Positions 26,385 to 34,966 of a stretch of DNA of 64,000 bases are shown piece after piece. The stretch comes from Rathayibacter rathayi. Its GTDB lineage: Bacteria; Actinomycetota; Actinomycetes; Actinomycetales; Microbacteriaceae. The DNA lies in assembly GCF_004011095.1 (NCBI RefSeq), contig NZ_CP028129.1, positions 2,976,001 to 3,040,000 of the forward strand, read 5' to 3'. The notes under the pieces were generated by a model. That model searched no databases. It saw only the letters and a list, made by a program, of their open reading frames with translations, and was not told the origin of the DNA. Every line of letters starts with the position of its first letter. The first letter of the stretch is position 1. A program made the translations under genes and the position numbers.

Positions 26385-26437
26385 CTGCGGGCCGATCCGG
26401 GGGAGAGTCTCCCGCGCCGTCCCGCGAAGGGACCCTC

Positions 26438-27487
26438 GTGACCGATCGACTCCGCGTCGTCATCGCCTCGCCGCTCAGCCCGGAACTCATCGCCCGCATC
26501 GTCGAACTCGAACCGCGCCTAGACGTCGTCGCCGACCAGAGCCTCCTCCCGCCGATGCGCCACGCAGGCGACCACCCCGGCGATCCCTCCTTTCGGCGCA
26601 CCCCCGAGCAGCAGCGCGCATTCGATGAGCTGGTCGACTCCGCCGACGTGCTCTACGGGGTGCCCGACGAGACTCCTGCCGCGCTCGCGCGGACGGCGGC
26701 GGCGAATCCGCGGCTCCGCTGGGTGCAGACCATGCCGGCCGGCGGCGGCGCGCAGGTGAAGGCCGCGGGTCTCGACGACGCGCAGCTCGAACGCATCGCG
26801 TTCTCGACCTCGGCGGGAGTCCACTCCGAGCCGCTCGCCGAGTTCGCAGTCTTCGGGCTCCTGGCGGGGGCGAAGTCGCTGCCGCGCCTGCACGCCCTCC
26901 AGCGCGAGCGGGTCTGGGGCGAGCGGTGGACGATGGGGCTCCTCTCGGAGCAGACAATTCTGATCATCGGGCTCGGCACGATCGGCCGCGCGACCGCCCG
27001 CAAGCTCCAGCAGCTCGGTGCCCGCGTGATCGGCACGAGCCGTCACGAGACGCAGGTCGAGCACGTCGACGAGATCGTCGCCCCCGACGCGATCGCGGAC
27101 GTCGCGGGCCGGGTCCACGGAGTCGTCGTCACGCTCCCCGGCACCGCCGCCACCGAGAAGCTGGTCGGGAGCGGGTTCTTCACCGCGCTTCGCCCCGGGG
27201 CCTCGTTCGTCAGCGTCGGACGCGGGACGGTCGTCGACGAGCAGGCGCTGCTCGTCGCGCTCGACGCGGGCCGCGTCGGATTCGCCGCGCTCGACGTCGT
27301 CGCCGAGGAGCCACTTGAGCAGGGCAGCCGGCTCTGGAGCCACCCGAGCGTCCTGATCAGCCCGCACACCGCGGCGCTGAATGTCGCCGAAGACCGGCTG
27401 ATCGCCGAGCTGTTCGCGCGCAACGCCACCCGCTTCCTCAACGGGGAGCCGCTGATCAACCGGGTCGATACGGTGGAGTTCTACTGA
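26438..27487 (+). CDS. D-isomer-specific 2-hydroxyacid dehydrogenase
   Basis: The product is 349 residues. GLGTIG (178-183) is the NAD loop. The catalytic triad is visible as R262 in SVGRGTVVDEQAL, E291 in VVAEEPLEQGS and H310 in LISPHTAALN. These enzymes reduce 2-keto acids such as 2-ketogluconate, glyoxylate or hydroxypyruvate. The GTG at 26438 has GAAGGGA upstream. It leads an operon with the IclR regulator 24 bases downstream. A 2-keto-aldonate reductase role fits the context. Confidence 0.88.
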   Translation: MTDRLRVVIASPLSPELIARIVELEPRLDVVADQSLLPPMRHAGDHPGDPSFRRTPEQQRAFDELVDSADVLYGVPDETPAALARTAAANPRLRWVQTMPAGGGAQVKAAGLDDAQLERIAFSTSAGVHSEPLAEFAVFGLLAGAKSLPRLHALQRERVWGERWTMGLLSEQTILIIGLGTIGRATARKLQQLGARVIGTSRHETQVEHVDEIVAPDAIADVAGRVHGVVVTLPGTAATEKLVGSGFFTALRPGASFVSVGRGTVVDEQALLVALDAGRVGFAALDVVAEEPLEQGSRLWSHPSVLISPHTAALNVAEDRLIAELFARNATRFLNGEPLINRVDTVEFY

Positions 27488-27511
27488 CACCGCCTCCCGC
27501 GAAAGGATGAC

Positions 27512-28318
27512 ATGGCCCGCCCCGATGCGCTCCCGACGACGGTCGACTCCGACAGAGGGTCGGGCGCCCCGGCCGTGTCTCGCGCGATGCGGATCCTCGA
27601 CCTCCTCGCCGACGCCCGCGGTCCGCGCACGCTGACCGATATCGCCCGCGAGCTCGGCATCGCCAAGTCGTCCACCTCGAACCTCTGCGCCGCGCTGGAG
27701 GAAGGGCGGCTGATTCGCCGCGCCGGCTCCGGCTTCCTCCTCGGCCGACGCACCGTGGAGCTCGGCAGCCACTACCTTGCTGGCTTCGACCCGGTGCGCG
27801 AGTTCTACCGGCTCTGCGAGGAGTCGCCCGTGCTGTCCCGGCAGCTGGTGCAGATCGCGTTGCTCGACGGCACCCGCGTCCTCTACCTCGCGGTGCACGA
27901 GGGCCGTGAGCGGTTCACGCTCTCGGCGGGCGTCGGTGATCGGTATCCCGCCTCCGCCACGGCCGTCGGCACCGCCCTGCTGTCCGAGCTCGACGACGGT
28001 GAGATCGCCGCGCGCTTCGCCGACGACCACGACATCGTCGTCTTCACCGACCGCTCGACGTCCTCCGCGCGCGAGCTGCTGCACAAGATCCGGGCGGCGC
28101 GCGAGCGCGGCTACGCGATCGACGACGGCGAGCTGCACCCCAGCGTCCTGGGCCTCGCCTTCGCCGTCCCGGCGGCTACTCGATCCGACCTCTCCCTCGC
28201 GATGGGCGTCTCGCTGGTGCGCCCGATCGTCGGCGATCAGGAGGAGGTCGTCGCGGCTCTGCGGGTGGCCGCCGCGGCGCTGAGTCGCCCGCCTCTCGTC
28301 TCCGACACCTCCGCCTGA
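27512..28318 (+). CDS. IclR-family transcriptional regulator
   Basis: The product is 268 residues. The winged HTH is visible as SRAMRILDLLADARGPRTLT then DIARELGIAKSSTSNLCAAL (23-62). The effector domain contains GDRYPASATAVGTALLSEL and GYAIDDGELHPSVLGLAFAV, both typical. It likely controls the sugar-acid genes on both sides. GAAAGGATG precedes the ATG. A promoter for the next operon follows within 60 bases of its stop. Confidence 0.92.
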   Translation: MARPDALPTTVDSDRGSGAPAVSRAMRILDLLADARGPRTLTDIARELGIAKSSTSNLCAALEEGRLIRRAGSGFLLGRRTVELGSHYLAGFDPVREFYRLCEESPVLSRQLVQIALLDGTRVLYLAVHEGRERFTLSAGVGDRYPASATAVGTALLSELDDGEIAARFADDHDIVVFTDRSTSSARELLHKIRAARERGYAIDDGELHPSVLGLAFAVPAATRSDLSLAMGVSLVRPIVGDQEEVVAALRVAAAALSRPPLVSDTSA

Positions 28319-28341
28319 CCGTGCCGCGCCCGTCCACTCCA

Positions 28342-28370
28342 TTGGATGCCGTTCACTGGGCTGTTATGCT
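28342..28370 (+). promoter_or_regulatory. Candidate promoter of the FAH-SDR-dehydrogenase operon
   Basis: TTGGAT (28342-28347) and TATGCT (28365-28370) are separated by 17 bases. The spacer contains GTTCACTGGGCTG, part of which resembles the GTTCACAGCAGTG sequence near 26361. A shared regulator is possible. Confidence 0.45.
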
Positions 28371-28470
28371 TGCCTGATCCCGCCGGCGCGGGCCGGAGTG
28401 AGCGAGGGACCGTGGCGACCAGGACGAGCGACGAGCCCCGCAGCAGCGGCGAGCCTCGGGGTGGCCGCTG

Positions 28471-29238
28471 ATGCGGATCGCCCGGATCCAGGCCGACGGC
28501 GGCGCCGCGGTCGTCGCTCTCGTCGCGGAGGAATGGCGCGAGATCGAGGACGCCTTCGCCGCGGAACCGGTCGAGACCGGCCGCCGCTGGCCGGTCGCGG
28601 GCGCTCGCCTCCTGGCTCCCGTGGTGCCCCGCGTGATCCTCGGGATGGCGCACAACGGCTCCGCGGCCGATCGGCAGCTGCCCCCGCAGGCGTTCCAGAA
28701 GACCGCGCACACGCTGGCCGGGCCCGGCGATCCGATTCTCCTCGACGCCGGCATCGGCCCCGTGAACGTCGAGGGCGAGCTCGCCCTCGTCATCGGGCGC
28801 ACCGCCCGCCACCTCACTCCTGCGGGCGCGCTCGAGCATGTGCTCGGCGTCACCGTTGCCAACGACGTCACCGCCCCCGGGATGATCGCGGCCGACAGTC
28901 TCTTCCTCCAGGGCAAGAACGGCGACGGCTGGACCCCGCTCGGCCCGTGGATCCAGACCGGAGTGGATCCCGACACGGTCGGCATCGCCGTGATCGTCGA
29001 CGGCGAGCAGCGCGCGCTCTCCTCCACCGACCGTCTCGGCTGGCGCGCCGCCGAGATCCTGGTGCACCTCACCGCGCACCTGACGCTGCACCCCGGCGAC
29101 GTGGTGCTCACCGGCTCGCCCGGCACCGCCGTCCCGGTCGAGCCCGGCCAGGAGGTGCGGATCGCGCTGACCGGGGTCGGCGAGCTCGTGAACCGCACCG
29201 TCGCCGGGACCGGGCGCGCGGCGCCTCCGCGGCCCTGA
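28471..29238 (+). CDS. Fumarylacetoacetate-hydrolase (FAH) family enzyme
   Basis: The product is 255 residues. The metal ligands appear as NVEGELALVIGRTARHL (glutamates) and VTVANDVTAPGMI (aspartate); LFLQGKNGDGWTPLGPWIQT and HPGDVVLTGSPGTAVPVEPG are typical of FAH-family hydrolases, decarboxylases and 2-keto-3-deoxy-sugar-acid enzymes. In a sugar-acid operon a 2,4-diketo-3-deoxy-aldonate hydrolase is one option. It is followed by an SDR gene after a short repeat tract. The start is chosen as the first ATG that gives the family N-terminus. Confidence 0.85.
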   Translation: MRIARIQADGGAAVVALVAEEWREIEDAFAAEPVETGRRWPVAGARLLAPVVPRVILGMAHNGSAADRQLPPQAFQKTAHTLAGPGDPILLDAGIGPVNVEGELALVIGRTARHLTPAGALEHVLGVTVANDVTAPGMIAADSLFLQGKNGDGWTPLGPWIQTGVDPDTVGIAVIVDGEQRALSSTDRLGWRAAEILVHLTAHLTLHPGDVVLTGSPGTAVPVEPGQEVRIALTGVGELVNRTVAGTGRAAPPRP

Positions 29239-29240
29239 CC

Positions 29241-29307
29241 TCCGCTCCGACTCCCCTTCCGCTCCGACCCCTTTCCCGCTCCGACCCCTTTTTCCGCTCC
29301 GACCCCT
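29241..29307 (+). repeat. Four imperfect copies of a ~17-bp unit
   Basis: The core CCGCTCCGACYCC recurs at about 29242, 29259, 29276 and 29294, separated by short C/T runs. The tract fills the 78-base gap between the FAH and SDR genes and is C/T-biased. It may be a slippage product affecting spacing or RNA structure. Confidence 0.75.
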
Positions 29308-29316
29308 GGAGGAAGC

Positions 29317-30093
29317 GTGCTCTTCGACCTGACCGACCGCGTGGCGCTCGTTACCGGATCCAGCCGCGGCATCGGCCGCGCCGTCGCCACCGGCCTCGCC
29401 GAGGCGGGCGCCACCGTCGTGCTGAACGGGCTCGATCCCGTCCGCCTGGAGGCCACCCGCGCCGAGCTCGCCGAGCGCTTCGCTGGCGCAGACGGCCGCC
29501 CGCGGATCCACGCCCGCGCCTTCGACGTCACCGACGACGCAGCCGCGGAGGCCGGAGTCGCCTGGATCGAGGAGGCGGTGGGTCCGCTGCGCATCCTGGT
29601 CAACAACGCCGGGGTCCAGCATCGCGTGCCACTGCTCGACCTCGACGTCGCCGACTGGGAGCGGGTGCTGCGCACCAACCTCACCAGCGCCTTCGTGGTG
29701 GGTCGCGCGGCGGCGAAGCGGATGATCCCGCGCGGCGCCGGGAAGATCGTCAACGTCGCCTCGGTGCAGGCCGACCTCGCGCGCCCGACGATCGCGCCCT
29801 ATACGGCGTCCAAGGGTGGGATCCGCAACCTCACCCGGGCGATGACAGCGGAGTGGGCGCAGCACGGCATCCAGGTCAACGCGATCGCGCCGGGCTACAT
29901 CCACACCGAGATGACCCAGAAGCTCGTCGACGACGAGACATTCAACTCCTGGATCCTCGGTCGCACCCCCGCCGCGCGCTGGGGCCGCGTGGAGGACCTG
30001 ATCGGCCCGGCCGTCTGGCTCGCCTCCGACGGCTCCGACTACGTCAACGGGCAGGTCGTCTTCATCGACGGCGGCATGACCGTCGTCGTCTAA
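29317..30093 (+). CDS. Short-chain dehydrogenase, gluconate 5-dehydrogenase-like
   Basis: The product is 258 residues. TGSSRGIGRAVATGLAEAG is the cofactor loop, NNAG follows at about residue 96, and the catalytic serine, tyrosine and lysine lie in IVNVASVQADLARPT and YTASKGG. LTRAMTAEWAQHGIQVNAIA and GYIHTEMTQKL resemble gluconate 5-dehydrogenase (IdnO/Gno), which interconverts 5-ketogluconate and gluconate. GGAGGA precedes the GTG start. The next gene is idonate-5-dehydrogenase-like, the other half of the idonate pathway. Confidence 0.88.
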   Translation: MLFDLTDRVALVTGSSRGIGRAVATGLAEAGATVVLNGLDPVRLEATRAELAERFAGADGRPRIHARAFDVTDDAAAEAGVAWIEEAVGPLRILVNNAGVQHRVPLLDLDVADWERVLRTNLTSAFVVGRAAAKRMIPRGAGKIVNVASVQADLARPTIAPYTASKGGIRNLTRAMTAEWAQHGIQVNAIAPGYIHTEMTQKLVDDETFNSWILGRTPAARWGRVEDLIGPAVWLASDGSDYVNGQVVFIDGGMTVVV

Positions 30094-30137
30094 GCCCCCC
30101 GCGCCCCGCCCCGCCCCTCGCATCGAACGGACCTCGC

Positions 30138-31178
30138 ATGCCCCTCTCCCTCCCCGCCTCGACCACCCGAGTCGTCGTGCACGCCGCCGGCGACCTCCGC
30201 GTCGAGGAGGCGCCGTTGCCGGCGCGCGGCCCTTCCGACGCCCTTGTCGCCGTCGCCTACGGTGGGATCTGCGGTTCCGATCTGCACTACTGGACGCACG
30301 GCGCGGCGGGCGAGTCGATCCTCCGCGAGCCGCTGACCCTCGGCCACGAGGTCGTCGGAACGGTCGTCGAGGCCGCCGCCGACGGCACCGGTCCCGCGAC
30401 CGGCACAGCCGTCGCCGTCCACCCCGCGACCGCCCACGGCGAGTGGCCCGACGGGCGCCCCAACCTCGCCACCGAGGGCACCTACCTCGGCAGCGCCGCG
30501 CGGATGCCGCACACTCAGGGGGCGTTCGCCCGGCACGCGGTCCTGCCGGCTCGGATGCTCCGCCAGCTGCCCCCGGGGCTGTGGCTCCGAGAGGCGGCGC
30601 TCGCGGAGCCGGCGAGTGTCGCCTGGCACGCGGTGTCGCGGGCGGGCGCGGTGTCCGGACGGCGCGCGCTGGTGATCGGCAGCGGCCCGATCGGAGCGCT
30701 GATCGTCGCGGTCCTCAAGCGGGCCGGTGCAGCCGAGATCGTCGCGGTCGATCTCGCGGAGGAGCCGCTCGCCATCGCCCGCGCGGTCGGAGCGACCCGG
30801 ACGATCCGCGCGACCGACGCCGACGCGATCGCGGAGGTCGCCGCCGATGTCGTCTTCGAGTCCTCGGGTAGCCCGCGCGGGTTGATGTCGGCCGTCCGCG
30901 GCGCGGCGCGCGGCTGTACCGTCGTCATGGTCGGGCTCCTGCCCTCGGGTGAGCAGCCGGCGCTGATCTCGCTCGCGATCACGCGGGAGCTGCGCCTCAT
31001 CGGCTCCTTCCGCTTCGTCGACGAACTCGACGAGGTGCTGGCGGCGCTCGCCGACGGCAGCCTCGAGGTGGAGCCGGTGGTCACCCAGGTGCTGCCGCTG
31101 GAGCGCGCAGTCGAGGCCTTCGAGCTCGCCCGCGATGCCTCGCGCTCGAGCAAGGTGCTGCTCGACTTCACCTCCTGA
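30138..31178 (+). CDS. Zinc-type alcohol dehydrogenase, L-idonate 5-dehydrogenase-like
   Basis: The product is 346 residues. YGGICGSDLHYWTHGAAGES (41-60) gives the catalytic-zinc cysteine at 45, and LTLGHEVVGTVVE gives H70/E71, as in IdnD. The Rossmann part is ALVIGSGPIGALIVAVLKRA. The loop that normally holds four cysteines for a structural zinc (about 93-120) contains none. The reaction would oxidise L-idonate to 5-ketogluconate for the SDR upstream. Specificity is inferred from family and context. Confidence 0.85.
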   Translation: MPLSLPASTTRVVVHAAGDLRVEEAPLPARGPSDALVAVAYGGICGSDLHYWTHGAAGESILREPLTLGHEVVGTVVEAAADGTGPATGTAVAVHPATAHGEWPDGRPNLATEGTYLGSAARMPHTQGAFARHAVLPARMLRQLPPGLWLREAALAEPASVAWHAVSRAGAVSGRRALVIGSGPIGALIVAVLKRAGAAEIVAVDLAEEPLAIARAVGATRTIRATDADAIAEVAADVVFESSGSPRGLMSAVRGAARGCTVVMVGLLPSGEQPALISLAITRELRLIGSFRFVDELDEVLAALADGSLEVEPVVTQVLPLERAVEAFELARDASRSSKVLLDFTS

Positions 31179-31258
31179 CCCCTGCCGCCGGGCCTGGAAC
31201 CGCCCGAGCGTTCGGCCTCGCCTCGGCCGCGGCGCCGCCGGAGCACTACCGTTACCTC

Positions 31259-33082
31259 ATGGCGTCCACTGATACCCCCGCTTCCGCCCCCGAGGCCGAC
31301 ACCGCCCCCACGCTCACCTTCTCCGACCTCGGTCTCAGCGACCCGGTCCTCAAGGCCCTCAAGGAGGTCGGCTACGAGACGCCCTCGGCTATCCAGGCCG
31401 CGACGATCCCGTCCCTCCTCTCCGGCCGTGACGTCCTCGGCGTCGCGCAGACCGGCACCGGCAAGACCGCGGCGTTCGCGCTGCCGATCCTCTCGCGCCT
31501 CGACCTCGCGCAGAAGACACCGCAGGCGCTCGTGCTGGCTCCGACCCGCGAGCTCGCGCTCCAGGTCTGCGAGGCGTTCGAGCGCTACGCGTCAGGTCTG
31601 CGCGGCGTCCACGTCCTCCCCGTCTACGGGGGCCAGGGCTACGGCACCCAGCTCTCCGCGCTGCGCCGCGGCGTCCACGTCGTCGTCGGCACGCCCGGCC
31701 GCATCATGGACCACCTCGAGAAGGGCACCCTCGACCTTTCGGCGCTGAAGTACCTGGTGCTCGACGAGGCCGACGAGATGCTCAAGATGGGCTTCGCGGA
31801 GGACGTCGAGACGATCCTCGCGGACACCCCCGTGGAGAAGCAGATCGCGCTGTTCTCGGCGACGATGCCCGCGCAGATCCGCCGTATCTCCGGTAAGTAC
31901 CTGAAGGAGCCGGAGGAGATCACGGTCAAGAACAAGACCACGACCTCCGTCAACACCACCCAGCGCTACCTGATGGTGTCGTACCCGCAGAAGGTCGACG
32001 CCCTCACCCGCATCCTCGAGGTCGAGAACTTCGAGGGCATGATCGTGTTCGTCCGCACGAAGAGCGAGACGGAGACGCTGGCCGAGAAGCTGCGCGCCCG
32101 CGGCTACACTGCGGCGGCGATCAGCGGAGACGTGCAGCAGGCCCAGCGCGAGCGCACCGTCGAGCAGCTGAAGTCGGGCAAGCTCGACATCCTGGTCGCC
32201 ACCGACGTCGCCGCCCGCGGACTCGACGTCGAGCGGATCAGCCATGTCGTCAACTACGACATCCCGATCGACACCGAGTCGTACGTGCACCGCATCGGCC
32301 GCACCGGTCGCGCGGGGCGCAGCGGAGCGGCGATCAGCTTCGTCACCCCGCGCGAGCGCCGCCTCCTCTCGGCGATCGAGAAGGCCACTCGCCAGCCGCT
32401 GACCGAGATGCGGATGCCGAGCGTCGAGGACGTCAACGTCACGCGCCTCTCCCGTTTCGACGACGCGATCACCGCGGCCCTGGCCGATACCGAGCGCCTG
32501 CAGCGTTTCCGCGACATCATCGGCCACTACGTCGAGCACCACGATGTCGTCGAGTCGGACGTCGCCGCCGCGCTGGCGATCGTCGCCCAGGGCGAAGAAC
32601 CGCTGCTGCTGTCGCCGGACGACCCGCGCTTCGCCCGGCGCGAGCGCGAGGACCGCGACTCCCGGCCCGATCGCGGCGACCGGCCCGACCGCGGCGACCG
32701 CTTCGACCGCGGCGGTGACCGAGGCGAGCGCCCCGAGCGCCGGCAGCGCCCGGCCAACAGCACCCTCGTCTCCTACCGGATCGAGGTGGGCCGACGCCAG
32801 CGCGTCGAGCCCCGCCAGATCGTGGGGGCGCTCGCGAACGAGGGTGGCCTCAATCGCGGTGACTTCGGCCACATCGACATTCGCCCGGACTTCTCGATCG
32901 TCGAGCTGCCCGCCGACCTGCCGCAGGAGGTGCTCGATCGCCTCGCTGACACCCGCATCAGCGGCCAGCTGATCGAGCTCAAGCCGGACCGCCGTCCGAG
33001 CCGCGCCGGCGCTGACCGCGGCGGACGCCCCGCCGGCCCCAGCCGCACCACGGAGCGCCCGGAGCGCAAGCCGCGCTACTGA
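31259..33082 (+). CDS. DEAD-box ATP-dependent RNA helicase, CsdA/DeaD type
   Basis: The product is 607 residues. TFSDLGLSDPVLKAL and GYETPSAIQ form the Q motif, AQTGTGKT Walker A, VLDEADEML the DEAD box, LFSATMP motif III and HRIGRTGRAGRSG motif VI. Residues 460-500 are Arg/Asp/Gly-rich (RPDRGDRPDRGDRFDRGGDR), then a DbpA-type RNA-binding domain ends the protein. Such helicases remodel mRNA and ribosomal RNA, often in the cold. It stands alone and ends in the third inverted-repeat copy. Confidence 0.95.
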   Translation: MASTDTPASAPEADTAPTLTFSDLGLSDPVLKALKEVGYETPSAIQAATIPSLLSGRDVLGVAQTGTGKTAAFALPILSRLDLAQKTPQALVLAPTRELALQVCEAFERYASGLRGVHVLPVYGGQGYGTQLSALRRGVHVVVGTPGRIMDHLEKGTLDLSALKYLVLDEADEMLKMGFAEDVETILADTPVEKQIALFSATMPAQIRRISGKYLKEPEEITVKNKTTTSVNTTQRYLMVSYPQKVDALTRILEVENFEGMIVFVRTKSETETLAEKLRARGYTAAAISGDVQQAQRERTVEQLKSGKLDILVATDVAARGLDVERISHVVNYDIPIDTESYVHRIGRTGRAGRSGAAISFVTPRERRLLSAIEKATRQPLTEMRMPSVEDVNVTRLSRFDDAITAALADTERLQRFRDIIGHYVEHHDVVESDVAAALAIVAQGEEPLLLSPDDPRFARREREDRDSRPDRGDRPDRGDRFDRGGDRGERPERRQRPANSTLVSYRIEVGRRQRVEPRQIVGALANEGGLNRGDFGHIDIRPDFSIVELPADLPQEVLDRLADTRISGQLIELKPDRRPSRAGADRGGRPAGPSRTTERPERKPRY

Positions 33083-33085
33083 CGC

Positions 33086-33154
33086 CCTCCGCGAGATGCC
33101 ACTTATGCGGGCCGATACCGGCGTGTCGCCCTCACAAGTGGCATCTCGCGGAGG
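33086..33154. repeat. GCGAGATGCCACTT inverted repeat, copy 3
   Basis: Arms of 22 bp at 33086-33107 and 33133-33154 pair with a single mismatch; the centre contains CGGCGTGTCGCC. The element starts 4 bases after the helicase stop and lies between convergent genes. G-rich sequence follows the right arm. It could end transcription from both sides. Confidence 0.92.
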
Positions 33155-33186
33155 GGGGAGCGGAGGGGGGCGGGGCGAGGGGGGAG

Positions 33187-33846
33187 TTAGCGGCGGAGGA
33201 TGTGGCGGGCCAGGATGTTGCCGAGCAGTTGGACGAGCTGGACGATCACGACGATCACGAGCACCGCGGCCCAGGTGACGACCGGCTCGAACTGGCGGTA
33301 GCCGTACTGGATCGCGAAGTCGCCCAGCCCACCCGCGCCGATCGCACCGGCCACCGCCGACATGTCGATGACGGCCACGACCACGAACGTGTAGCCCAGG
33401 ATCAGCGGGCCGAGCGCCTCCGGCAGCAGGACCGTGCGCACGATGCGGAACCGGCTTGCTCCGACCGAGCGCGCGGCCTCGATCACGCCGGGCTGCACGG
33501 TCAGGAGGTTCTGCTCCACAATGCGCCCGATGCCGAACGCGGCGCCGAGCGAGAGGGTGAAAACGATCGCATTCGGGCCGATGCCGGTGCCGACCACGAG
33601 CCGGGCCAGCGGCTGGGCTGCGGCGATGAAGATGATGAACGGAATCGGGCGGAACACGTTCACGATCACGTTGAGCAGCCCGTACACCACCCGGTTCGCG
33701 AAGAGCGCGCCGGCGCGGGTGAGCGCGAGGCCCAGGCCGATCAGCAGGCCGCCGAGCCCGCCGAAGACGAGACTCAGCGCGACGATGTACAGCGTCTCGC
33801 CGGTGGCGTCGCGGAGCTTGGGCAGGAGCGGGATCAGCTCGTTCAT
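33187..33846 (-). CDS. metI: Methionine ABC transporter permease MetI
   Basis: The product is 219 residues with five or six membrane helices. RPIPFIIFIAAAQPLARLVV and IEAARSVGASRFRIVRTVLL (the EAA loop) are typical of MetI. It forms the channel for D/L-methionine. Its start overlaps the metN stop by 4 bases. It ends 33 bases from the third inverted repeat. Confidence 0.95.
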   Translation of the reverse strand: MNELIPLLPKLRDATGETLYIVALSLVFGGLGGLLIGLGLALTRAGALFANRVVYGLLNVIVNVFRPIPFIIFIAAAQPLARLVVGTGIGPNAIVFTLSLGAAFGIGRIVEQNLLTVQPGVIEAARSVGASRFRIVRTVLLPEALGPLILGYTFVVVAVIDMSAVAGAIGAGGLGDFAIQYGYRQFEPVVTWAAVLVIVVIVQLVQLLGNILARHILRR

Positions 33847-34874
33847 CGAGGTACCTCCGTGAGGGCGACGTGTCCGCTGAGGCGGGCGAGGAGGGGATCG
33901 ACGTCGTCGTCCGGCGCGTCGAGGGCGACGGTGAGGTGGCCGAAGGCCCGTCCACGCACGTCGGTGATGCCTCCGTAGACCAGCTCCAGCGGCACTCCGG
34001 CCGCTGCGACCTCGGCGAAGACGTCGCCCTGCGAGGCGGAGTCGTCCGAGAACGAGAGCGTGACGAGTCGGCCGCGGTGGCGCGCGCGCAGCACCGCCGC
34101 CTCCGCTGGCGAGGGCACCGAGCGGACGACCGTGGAGACGAAGCGGCGGGTGACCGGCTCGCGCGGGGCCGAGAACACGTCGAAGACGGGGCCGCGCTCC
34201 ACGATGCGACCTGACTCCATCACCGCGACCTTCGTGGCGAGCCGGCGCACCACGTCCATCTCGTGGGTGATCACGACGATGGTGACGCCCAGCTCCTCGT
34301 TGATCCGGCGGAGCAGGGCCAGCACCTCGCCGGTGGTGTCGGGGTCGAGCGCGCTGGTGGCCTCGTCGGCCAGCAGGATCCGCGGGGAGGCGGCGAGGGC
34401 GCGGGCGATTCCGACGCGCTGCTTCTGCCCGCCGGAGAGCTGCTCCGGATGACTGCGGGCCTTCTCGCTCAGCCCGACGAAGCGGAGCATCTCGTCCACG
34501 CGCGAGCGCTGCTCCGCCCTCGGCATGCCCGCGACCTGCAGCGGGTATGCGACGTTCTGGCGCACGGTCTTCGAGCCGAACAGGTTGAACTGCTGAAAGA
34601 CCATGCCGATCCCGAGTCGCAGACGGCGCAGCTCCCGCTCGGGCAGCCCGACCGTCTCACGCCCGTCGATCTCGATGCTCCCGCTGGTGGCGGGCTCGAG
34701 GGCGTTGATCAGGCGGGCGAGCGTGCTCTTGCCGGCGCCGGAGTAGCCGATCACGCCGTAGACGTCACCCGCCTCGATCTCAAGGCTGACTCCGTCTACG
34801 GCCGTGGTCGGGGCCGCACGGCGCCCGCTGCCGGGGTACACCTTGTGCACGTCGGTCATCCGTATCAGCGGCAC
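33843..34874 (-). CDS. metN: Methionine ABC transporter ATP-binding protein MetN
   Basis: The product is 343 residues. GYSGAGKSTLARLINALEPA is Walker A, LSGGQKQRVGIARALA the signature and ILLADEATSALDPDTT Walker B. The C-terminal 100 residues form the NIL regulatory domain that senses methionine. MIRIMTDV-type openings are standard for MetN, here MPLIRMTDVHKVYPG. It powers the MetQ/MetI importer. Confidence 0.95.
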   Translation of the reverse strand: MPLIRMTDVHKVYPGSGRRAAPTTAVDGVSLEIEAGDVYGVIGYSGAGKSTLARLINALEPATSGSIEIDGRETVGLPERELRRLRLGIGMVFQQFNLFGSKTVRQNVAYPLQVAGMPRAEQRSRVDEMLRFVGLSEKARSHPEQLSGGQKQRVGIARALAASPRILLADEATSALDPDTTGEVLALLRRINEELGVTIVVITHEMDVVRRLATKVAVMESGRIVERGPVFDVFSAPREPVTRRFVSTVVRSVPSPAEAAVLRARHRGRLVTLSFSDDSASQGDVFAEVAAAGVPLELVYGGITDVRGRAFGHLTVALDAPDDDVDPLLARLSGHVALTEVPR

Positions 34875-34966
34875 GAGGTGCCCTTTCTGTTGCGTGCGAA
34901 CGCGGAATCGCGCCGGTCGACTCGCTCAGGGAGTATCGACCGGCGCAATCCTGCGGGGAGCCAGGG

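Noticed and set aside
28237..30123. A 628-codon minus-strand frame
   Set aside because: It is opposite the FAH and SDR genes, which have clear catalytic motifs; the minus frame has none.
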